Under the pieces are notes generated by a model that worked only from the letters and a program-made list of their open reading frames with translations, ran no database searches and was not told the origin of the DNA. Both the position numbers and the translations under genes were made by a program. This document shows positions 6,102 through 11,972 of a stretch of 14,516 nucleotides of DNA, in pieces. Origin of the DNA: an uncultured Alistipes sp. (lineage in GTDB: Bacteria; Bacteroidota; Bacteroidia; Bacteroidales; Rikenellaceae); the NCBI GenBank assembly GCA_900552955.1, contig USBO01000037.1, positions 1 through 14,516 of the forward strand, in the 5' to 3' direction. How positions within the stretch are numbered: the first letter of the stretch is position 1; each line of letters starts with the position of its first letter.

Positions 6102-7175
6102 ATGAAACGAGGAATTCGGTCATTGGCCGTCGCAGCAGCCTGCGCCGGCACACTTCGGGCGGCCGCTTGCACCGGTATCGCCCTCACGGCTGCGGACGGC
6201 AGCTATGTGCAGTCGCGCACGATCGAATGGTCGCAGGACGTGCTGCCCAGCCGGTGCGTGGTCATCCCCCGCGGCCAGCGGCTCCGCTCGTTCACCCCCG
6301 CCGGCGCGGACGGGCTCGCCTACTCCGCCGTATACGGAACGGTCGGTCTCTCGGTCGAACGCACCGAGTTCATCGCCGAGGGGATCAACGAAGCGGGGCT
6401 CTCGGCCGGACTCTTCTTCTTCCCCGTCTACGGCAGTTACGCATCCTACGATCCCGACCGCAACGACCGCACGCTGGCCGATTTGCAGGTGGCGTCGTGG
6501 ATACTCACGCAGTTCGCCACCATCGACGAGGTGAAAGCCGCCATCGCATCGGTGCGGATCGTCGCTCTGGCCGAAGGAGCGGTGCTCCACTGGCGCATCG
6601 GCGAGCCCTCGGGGCGGCAGGTCGTGCTGGAGATCGTCGACGGCACGCCGCATTTCTACGAAAACGAGGTCGGCGTACTGACCAACGCCCCCGATTTCAC
6701 GTGGCAGCTCACCAATCTGAACAACTACGTCAACCTCTATCCCGGCGACGCCCCCGTCCACCGGCTGAGCGGCATCACGCTGCGCCCCACAGGCGGCAAC
6801 TCGGGTTTTCTCGGAATTCCAGGCGATGCGACGCCCCCGTCGCGGTTCGTGCGGGCGGCCTTCTACAGAGCGACGGCCCCGCAGCGCGCCACGGCATTCG
6901 AAACGGTGGTGCAATGCTTCCACCTGCTCAACTGCTTCGACATCCCCATCGGCATCGAGCACCCCGCAGACGACACGCCCGACATCCCGAGCGCCACGCA
7001 ATGGACCTCGGCCATCGACCTGACTCACCGCAGAGTCTACTACAAAACGGCTTACAACAACACGATCCGCTGCATCGATCTCTCCGAGATCGACTTCGGC
7101 CGCGTGAGCTACCAGTCCCGCCCGCTCGACGAGGTGCGCGAACAGCCCGTCGAACGGATCGTCATCGCCCGATGA
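6102..7175 (+). CDS. Linear amide C-N hydrolase, choloylglycine hydrolase family (bile-salt-hydrolase-like)
   Basis: This is an exported N-terminal-nucleophile hydrolase of 357 residues. A signal peptide (1-22, MKRGIRSLAVAAACAG...) ends exactly at the nucleophile C23 (CTGIALTAADGS), so export would expose the catalytic cysteine. The other catalytic and substrate-site residues of the family are in place: R39 and acidic E42 in SRTIEW (Asp in many relatives), N195 in VLTNAPDF and R251 in SRFVRAAF. Members deconjugate glycine- or taurine-bile salts or cleave penicillin V or N-acyl amides. Location in a gut Bacteroidetes background favours bile salts, but substrate cannot be decided from sequence. 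An ATG at 6096 is an alternative start two codons earlier. The gene stands alone and converges with the ParB-domain gene, with 9 bp between the two stop codons. Confidence 0.88.
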   Translation: MKRGIRSLAVAAACAGTLRAAACTGIALTAADGSYVQSRTIEWSQDVLPSRCVVIPRGQRLRSFTPAGADGLAYSAVYGTVGLSVERTEFIAEGINEAGLSAGLFFFPVYGSYASYDPDRNDRTLADLQVASWILTQFATIDEVKAAIASVRIVALAEGAVLHWRIGEPSGRQVVLEIVDGTPHFYENEVGVLTNAPDFTWQLTNLNNYVNLYPGDAPVHRLSGITLRPTGGNSGFLGIPGDATPPSRFVRAAFYRATAPQRATAFETVVQCFHLLNCFDIPIGIEHPADDTPDIPSATQWTSAIDLTHRRVYYKTAYNNTIRCIDLSEIDFGRVSYQSRPLDEVREQPVERIVIAR

Positions 7176-7195
7176 GGCGGCCCCTTACGGCCGCC
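7176..7195. repeat. Inverted repeat between two convergent genes
   Basis: GGCGGCC (7176-7182) and GGCCGCC (7189-7195) form a perfect 7-bp stem with a 6-base loop containing the original stop codon of the minus-strand ParB-domain gene. It starts immediately after the hydrolase stop. There is no U-tract, but a GC hairpin here could slow or end transcription from both sides. Confidence 0.4.
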
Positions 7196-7766
7196 GCGGG
7201 GCTTCGGCCGCCGCTCCCGCCGGCTCTTCGTCGACATCGCCGAGGCTGAACTCCTTGTCGGCGAAGAGCGCGGCGATTCCCGTGATCTGTTTGAGCCGCA
7301 GCAGTTCGTCGCGGTCCATGCCCAGATGCTACCTGATCCACCGGTCGGACATCCGCGCCCGCGTGAGCTCGGCGACCACCTCGCTCATCAGCTCGACGTC
7401 GTGCGTGCCGCGCGCCCGATTGTGGCGGATCGTCGAGGCCATGCGGTCGGAGAGCGGTTTGTCGATCACTGCCACGGGCAACAGGCCCTGCTCGCGTTCG
7501 TAGATGCGTTTCGACGTGCGGAGCACCAGATAACGGTGGTAGCCGTCGACGAGTTCGTAGCGGTCGCGCGCGGCGTCGTAGTAGCAGACGCAGGGCATCG
7601 TGTAGCCGTCCTCCCAGATCGAGAGCTCCAGCAGCCGCATCTCGGGCGGTGCGACGACGTTGGGGTTGTAGCTGTTGGCCTCGACCTTCTCCACGGGCAC
7701 GGCGCGCACGCTATAAACCGGACTCCGCGACGGCTCCGGCTTCGGGGATTCGTAACAACGATTCAT
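7185..7766 (-). pseudogene. IbrB-like ParB-domain protein, interrupted by an in-frame TAG
   Basis: The intact part is 145 residues (7329-7766) with a ParB/sulfiredoxin-type nuclease-like fold. It includes NSYNPNVVAPPEM (31-43), the ParB-box residues DGYHRY (74-79) and RHNRARG (114-120). After DRWIR a TAG (7329-7331) stops translation. The same frame then continues for 47 more codons with clearly protein-like sequence (HLGMDRDELLRLKQITG, then ALFADKEFSLGDVDEEP) to a TAA at 7185-7187. This is what I expect at the C-terminus of IbrB-like proteins, so one base change seems to have truncated the gene. The first 56 bases overlap the 3' end of the PAPS-reductase gene upstream, as in a tightly coupled operon. 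IbrB with IbrA was described as an activator of immunoglobulin-binding genes in E. coli; its biochemical role is unknown. A sequencing error is the main alternative to a real mutation. Confidence 0.75.
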
Positions 7767-9027
7767 ATTTCTCCATGATTTTTTTGCGGCGCTGCATGTC
7801 GCCCTTCGTGGGCGAAAACCCCATGTATTTGCAGGCGTGGTCGTTTTTGAGGATGCATAGACAGATCCGCTTGAACGTCGGAAGCCGGCTGAACTCGGGA
7901 ATCTCCAGGTCGTCGAGATACTCCATGCGCACCGGCCGGCAGTCCGAACGGCAGACGCCGCGGTCGCCGACCTCGATCGGAATGCCGGCCTTGCGCAGCC
8001 TTGCGATCGTCGTCTCCGAGAGACATCCGCCCTTCTCGCGCCAGAAACGGATGCTCACGGAGAGTTTCTCCAGATAGTTGCGGCGGCTCTCGGCCGGCAG
8101 CGTCGCCAGCAGGAAACGCATGTAGCGCTCCCAGGTCAGCCCCTGCGGCAGGCGCGCCGACTGCCAGCCGAAGACCGGCGTGCGGCCGTACAGCGCTGCG
8201 AAATTGACGCCGTTGACACGCCCGACCATGCGACCCCACGTTTCGGGGTCGACGGCCCTGTAGAGATGCAGACTCGACAGCGCCTGCGAGATGAAGGGGC
8301 TGGCCACGCGCTGGCTGTCGAGCGGCACGCCGGCCCGATAGAAAAGGTCGTAAAGCCTGTTGTAGGGCCATCCGAACCGCCCATAGGCCGTCCAGACGTC
8401 GGTCGTCAGCCAGTCGTAGATCGGATAGGCGTTGCAGATCTGCGCGCCGACCCACTGCCGCATCCAGCGCCGGCCCTCGAAACGGTGCTGGTTGCGATCG
8501 CTGTGGATCGTGCGCCAGCGGTTGAAGCTCTCCTGCGTGCGGATGCCGATCAGACAGCAGGTGCGCGTCGCCCCCGTGCGTTCGTGCAGCCACTCAGCGA
8601 AACGGTTCTGGAATTCGTAGTCGCTCGTCTCCTCGCCGAAAAAGGGAAAATCATCGCGTTGCAGACATCCCTCAGGCATCGCGCGCACCCACAGCTCGCG
8701 TTTCTCCGGTTCCCAGGGCCGCCAGTAACGCTGGAACACCGAGGTGCAGGTCGGAACCCGAAACGGCACGCAGACGCGGTAGACGTCGAGGATGTCGCGG
8801 TTCGACGCCAGCGTCCGCTCCACGTAATCGATCGTCTCGCGGTACTGAATCTCGTAATCCATGTGGAACACCCCGATGCGGCGCCTGAGGTTATGCCGCC
8901 GGATGTAGTCGATGCAGAGGTTGAGCAGCACGCCGCTGTCCTTGCCGCCCGAGAAGGAGACGTAGATGTTGTCGAAGGCGTCGAAAACGGCTTTCAGCCG
9001 CTCTTGTGTCCGTTCGTAGACGTTCAT
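7711..9027 (-). CDS. PAPS-reductase / DUF3440 protein (IbrA-like)
   Basis: This 438-residue protein carries the P-loop of ATP-pyrophosphatase/PAPS-reductase enzymes, SGGKDS (26-31), after an N-terminal helix (MNVYERTQERLKAVFD). The DUF3440-type C-terminal region follows, including NAYPIYDWLTTDVWTAYGRF, and a cysteine cluster CLCILKNDHAC near the C-terminus that could hold a metal or Fe-S centre. The longer frame up to 9162 is rejected because its extra 45 residues are arginine-rich overlap with the upstream gene; ATG 9027 gives a 4-base ATGA overlap with it. Enzymes of this fold activate a substrate by adenylation, or use sulfate or sulfur donors; DndC of DNA phosphorothioation is a relative. 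The neighbouring ParB-domain partner is the standard IbrA-IbrB pair. Substrate unknown. Confidence 0.85.
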   Translation of the reverse strand: MNVYERTQERLKAVFDAFDNIYVSFSGGKDSGVLLNLCIDYIRRHNLRRRIGVFHMDYEIQYRETIDYVERTLASNRDILDVYRVCVPFRVPTCTSVFQRYWRPWEPEKRELWVRAMPEGCLQRDDFPFFGEETSDYEFQNRFAEWLHERTGATRTCCLIGIRTQESFNRWRTIHSDRNQHRFEGRRWMRQWVGAQICNAYPIYDWLTTDVWTAYGRFGWPYNRLYDLFYRAGVPLDSQRVASPFISQALSSLHLYRAVDPETWGRMVGRVNGVNFAALYGRTPVFGWQSARLPQGLTWERYMRFLLATLPAESRRNYLEKLSVSIRFWREKGGCLSETTIARLRKAGIPIEVGDRGVCRSDCRPVRMEYLDDLEIPEFSRLPTFKRICLCILKNDHACKYMGFSPTKGDMQRRKKIMEKYESLLRIPEAGAVAESGL

Positions 9028-9431
9028 GGGCGACGGTTTTTGCCGTATTCCATGCTCACGTACTCCTTCCACTCGCGCACGGACACGAAACCTTCGGCGC
9101 GGAACGCCTCCGCGTGACGGACGAGCGTGACCGACCGGATCGTATAGTCGGGATGGAAACACTGCACGATCTCGCGCAGAAAGCGCGAAATCAGATGCGG
9201 ATCGTCGCCCGAAACGTAGTAATTGTTGATTTTGGCCACTCCGCTATCGCCGAGCTCCACCGGCATGAAACCCAGGACGGCCGCCCCCTCCCACGCCACG
9301 AACCACGTGTGCGACCGCGACGTCCAGAAGGGATAGTCATTGTTCTGACGCAGCACGCTGCGGCGCATGACCAGCGGGGCGACGAGCGCGTAGAGACGGG
9401 GCGAGGTTCCCTCGAGTTTTTCGACTGTCAT
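9024..9431 (-). CDS. GNAT-like acyltransferase domain protein, first gene of the Ibr-type operon
   Basis: The 135-residue protein has the strand-helix pattern of a small GNAT fold. A central strand HTWFVAWEGAAVLGFMPVEL (41-60) leads to INNYYVSGDDPHLISRFLREIV (68-89), and a C-terminal strand ends FRAEGFVSVREWKEYVSMEYGK. The acetyl-CoA loop is not classical, so catalytic activity is uncertain. ATG at 9431 is chosen because the extension to 9668 is intergenic in character and a Bacteroidetes promoter lies at 9506-9537. The gene overlaps the PAPS-reductase gene by 4 bases, implying translational coupling. Its job is inferred to be linked to the other two products, perhaps modifying the same substrate. 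Confidence 0.7.
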   Translation of the reverse strand: MTVEKLEGTSPRLYALVAPLVMRRSVLRQNNDYPFWTSRSHTWFVAWEGAAVLGFMPVELGDSGVAKINNYYVSGDDPHLISRFLREIVQCFHPDYTIRSVTLVRHAEAFRAEGFVSVREWKEYVSMEYGKNRRP

Positions 9432-9505
9432 GACCGGAAACGTATTTTTTAGACTGATTGTTATATCTTTAGAGCTGAATGCGTTATTCGAACATCTATT
9501 CTTCA

Positions 9506-9537
9506 CAAATGTAATATATATCGTCCGTTTTCTCAAA
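9506..9537 (-). promoter_or_regulatory. Bacteroidetes promoter of the GNAT-ibrA-ibrB-like operon
   Basis: On the minus strand TTTG (9534-9537) and TACATTTG (9506-9513) are separated by 20 bases. This is an exact match to the TTTG / TAnnTTTG consensus of the Bacteroidetes primary sigma factor. The first start codon (9431) is about 70 bases downstream. Confidence 0.8.
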
Positions 9538-9876
9538 TTTTCCGGCCGCATAAATGCGGCGGAACGCAGGCGCCGCAGCGCAAAACGGCGGCAAGCGCCC
9601 ATGTCCGACTTTCGCAACGAATCCGTCAACATTCCCGAAAACGTCGTACTTTTCGTTCGCGCCAGCATAAAAGAACAGAAAATGAAAGAATAAACAACAA
9701 AAACATCTCTAAAAATTTGGTTTTTCGAACAATTAAATCTAATTTCGTGTTAGGGTTTCACTTCGAAACAGTGACAGAGCACCGCAACGAACCATACAAT
9801 TTATTTATAAAACAATGAATAAAGCACCGGGAAATCTCACCTAATCCAGTAACCGCAGACAAAAAGCTATTTCAGA
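9538..9876. other. Divergent intergenic region
   Basis: The 445-bp gap between the GNAT-like gene and the lipoprotein gene contains both divergent promoters. An inverted repeat (CCGCAT-AA-ATGCGG, 9546-9559) lies just upstream of the minus-strand -33 and is a possible operator. It is followed by a GC-rich segment (9560-9600) able to fold, and by a 30-codon plus-strand ORF (9601-9693) without a clear ribosome binding site. The lipoprotein leader from about 9755 to 9876 contains one 9-codon ORF (9814-9843). I see no RNA gene or mobile element. Confidence 0.5.
9716..9747 (+). promoter_or_regulatory. Bacteroidetes promoter of the lipoprotein phosphoesterase gene
   Basis: TTTG (9716-9719) and TAATTTCG (9740-9747) are separated by 20 bases, one mismatch from the TAnnTTTG consensus. 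It lies about 130 bases upstream of the start codon at 9877, giving a long AU-rich leader. Confidence 0.65.
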
Positions 9877-10143
9877 ATGAAAGATTTCACAAAGTATCTC
9901 TTTTTAATCGGAACGATCGCCCTCGTCGCTTCGACGGCAGCATGCGGCGACACCGACGCCGACGCGGCTCCGACCGACGACTTCGACGTGCGGATCGAAC
10001 TTCCCGCGATGGCCGACGTCACCCGCGGCGGTGAGCTGACCCTGAAGGTCCGCGACGGCAAGGCGCCGCTCACGACCGATTCCTTCCTCCTGGAGGGGGG
10101 GGGGGATTTCGCACCTCTGCCCCATTCTGAGGGCATCCTCTGA
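9877..10143 (+). CDS. Surface lipoprotein metallophosphoesterase, 5' part, out of frame with the rest
   Basis: This frame holds the true start of the phosphoesterase gene. MKDFTKYLFLIGTIALVAST is a lipoprotein signal ending in TAAC, with C23 as the expected lipidated residue. The acidic stretch after it (GDTDADAAPTDDFD) resembles the Bacteroidetes signal for export to the outer face of the outer membrane. An Ig-like beta-sandwich segment begins next (IELPAMADVTRGGELTLKV). The frame enters an 11-G tract at 10095-10105 and terminates at 10141-10143. From the tract onward the natural reading is one frame over. It begins with GISHLCPILRASSEDFTLRL and continues without a stop to 11851. A tract of 10 G would join both parts into one protein of 657 residues. 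As written, the product is an 88-residue truncated lipoprotein. Confidence 0.72.
   Translation: MKDFTKYLFLIGTIALVASTAACGDTDADAAPTDDFDVRIELPAMADVTRGGELTLKVRDGKAPLTTDSFLLEGGGDFAPLPHSEGIL
10095..10105 (+). repeat. Poly-G tract (11 G) inside the phosphoesterase gene
   Basis: Eleven consecutive G lie in coding sequence exactly where the reading frame changes between the two parts of the gene. Such tracts slip during replication. Removing one G, or adding two, restores a continuous ORF from 9877 to 11851. It may be a phase-variation switch or a homopolymer sequencing error. Confidence 0.85.
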
Positions 10144-10321
10144 GGATTTCACCCTCCGCTTAGCCGACGCGTGCGAGTCCGGCTCCTATACCGCCCACCT
10201 CAGGAGGGACGCACGCAAAAAAACGATCGGCAAGATCCACATCAACATCGTCGAGGAACTCGACTTCCGACCGGCCGAAGGCACCACGGTCTACGGCGTC
10301 GTCGCCACGGCCGAAGGCCCT

Positions 10322-11851
10322 GTGGCGGGCGTCGTGGTGTCGGACGGCACCGAAGTGACGGTCACCGACGCCGCGGGCATCTACGAACTCCGCTCGGCCA
10401 AACGGTGGGGCTACGTCTTCATCTCCGTCCCGAGCGGCTACGAAGCGCCCGCCGACGGCGTCCGGCCGCTCTTCTACCAGCGACTGCTGGGCGCCTCCCA
10501 CGTCGTCGAACGCAAGGATTTCACCCTCACGCGCGTCGACGGACAGGACGACTTCACACTCTTCCTGCTGGGCGACATGCACCTTGCCAACCGCACGGGC
10601 GACGCCGCGCAGTTCGCGCAGTTCGCCGCCGACCTCAATGCCTATCGGGCCGCCCGCGGCGGCCGCAGGATGTACGCCCTCACGCTCGGCGACATGACGT
10701 GGGACAAATACTGGTACAGCAACAGCTACGCCCTCCCGCAGTACGTGTCGACGGTCGACCGCCTGCTCGGCGACCTGCCCGTCTACCACACGATGGGCAA
10801 CCACGACAACGACTTCATGACCACGTCGGACTACGACGCGGCCGTCAAATACGTGGACGTCATCGCCCCGACCTACTACTCGTTCAACATCGGCAAGGTG
10901 CATTTCGTCGTCATGGACGACATCGACTGCAGCACCTACGACGGCACCGACTCGCGCATCTACGTCAAGCGTATCACCAACGAGCAGCTCAACTGGCTGG
11001 CGAAGGATCTGGCGCATGTCGACAAGTCGACGCCGCTCATCGTCTCGATGCACGCGCAGGTCTTCAAGCCCTCGGGCACGGGATTCGTCTACGATCACGA
11101 CTCGGCCAACACCGAGACGCTCCTCGACCTGCTCGACGGCTACGAAGTGCACTTCGTGACGGGCCACACCCATAAAATCTTCAACGTGCGGCCCGGCGAC
11201 GTCGTCGTCCGCGGACGCAACATCCACGAACACAACTCGGGATCGGTCTGCGCCTCGTGGTGGTGGTCGGGCCACCTCACCCCGGGCGTGCATCTGAGCC
11301 CCGACGGCACGCCGGGCGGCTACGCCGTGTGGGACGTCAGGGGCACCGGCTTCAACCGGTTCTACAAATCGACCGGCTGGCCCGAGGAGTATCAGTTCCG
11401 CAGCTACGACCTCAATAACGTCTCGTTCTCGATGGCCGACGTGCCGCTCATGCCCGCCGACGCTCCCGCCGCCGTGCTGAGCTCCTACAGGCAGTACGTC
11501 GCGGCCTACCCCGCCAACGCGGACAACGAGGTGCTCATCAACATCTGGAACTGGAACCGCAACTGGCGGCTGAGCGTCGTCGACGAACGCGGCAAGCAGC
11601 TCGCATGCACGCCCGTCTGGGCCTACGACCCGCTCCATATCGCGGCGCTCACCGTACCGCGGTTCAACAAAGCTTCGCTCACGGCCGTCCCGTCGTTCAT
11701 CACCGATCGCTACACCCACTTCTTCAAGGCGAAGGCCGACGACCCCGACGTCGATCTGACGATCACCGTCGAGGACGAGTTCGGCCGCACGTGGACCGAG
11801 CGGATGCAACGGCCCAAAGCCTTCTCGACCGAAGCCTACAAGCGCAACTGA
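10322..11851 (+). CDS. Calcineurin-like metallophosphoesterase body (3' part of the frameshifted lipoprotein gene)
   Basis: The coordinates start at an in-frame GTG, but the frame is open from the poly-G tract at about 10106 and the true start is probably the ATG at 9877. The N-terminal part (VYGVVATAEGPVAGVVVSDG, then VTVTDAAGIYELRS) is an N-terminal beta-sandwich domain. The catalytic domain carries all the metal-binding motifs of calcineurin-type phosphoesterases: GDMH (84-87, numbered from the GTG), GDM (123-125), GNHD (159-162), H244 in MHAQ and GHTH (281-284). A C-terminal domain of about 150 residues (FRSYDLNNVSFSMADVPLMP onward, ending FSTEAYKRN) matches the metallophosphatase C-terminal domain common in Bacteroidetes. 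It is predicted to hydrolyse phosphomono- or diesters at the cell surface; substrate unknown. The SusC gene follows 121 bp downstream, which suggests delivery of a phosphorylated nutrient to that receptor. Confidence 0.85.
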   Translation: MAGVVVSDGTEVTVTDAAGIYELRSAKRWGYVFISVPSGYEAPADGVRPLFYQRLLGASHVVERKDFTLTRVDGQDDFTLFLLGDMHLANRTGDAAQFAQFAADLNAYRAARGGRRMYALTLGDMTWDKYWYSNSYALPQYVSTVDRLLGDLPVYHTMGNHDNDFMTTSDYDAAVKYVDVIAPTYYSFNIGKVHFVVMDDIDCSTYDGTDSRIYVKRITNEQLNWLAKDLAHVDKSTPLIVSMHAQVFKPSGTGFVYDHDSANTETLLDLLDGYEVHFVTGHTHKIFNVRPGDVVVRGRNIHEHNSGSVCASWWWSGHLTPGVHLSPDGTPGGYAVWDVRGTGFNRFYKSTGWPEEYQFRSYDLNNVSFSMADVPLMPADAPAAVLSSYRQYVAAYPANADNEVLINIWNWNRNWRLSVVDERGKQLACTPVWAYDPLHIAALTVPRFNKASLTAVPSFITDRYTHFFKAKADDPDVDLTITVEDEFGRTWTERMQRPKAFSTEAYKRN

Positions 11852-11972
11852 GCGAATCTCCGCCTTCGATGCAGCGGCGGCCGCACGGACCGGTCGCCGC
11901 CGCACCGCAGCCGCAACACCGCAGCCGACAACAGACCAACTAACCTTATTCACTAACCAAACCTTACTTCAC
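11852..11972 (+). other. Phosphoesterase-SusC intergenic gap
   Basis: This 121-bp gap contains a GC-rich stretch (GCGGCG at 11875-11880 can pair with CGCCGC about 15 bases further on) without a U-tract. An AC-rich leader precedes the SusC start. I find no TTTG/TAnnTTTG promoter and no small gene in it. Confidence 0.4.

Noticed and set aside
9601..9693. A 30-codon plus-strand ORF in the intergenic region
   Set aside because: It has no ribosome binding site or promoter placed for it, and no recognisable similarity. It is listed only as part of the intergenic description.
10120..10123. Placing the phosphoesterase frameshift in the CCCC run instead of the poly-G tract
   Set aside because: Deleting one C there would also join the frames, but the residues after the G tract in the second frame (SHLCPILRASSEDF) look like the family. 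An 11-base homopolymer is also far more prone to slip.
10160..11953. A 597-codon open frame on the minus strand, opposite the phosphoesterase gene
   Set aside because: It has the same low-complexity antisense composition (VVVVAHRVVDG and similar), and the plus strand has all the catalytic motifs.
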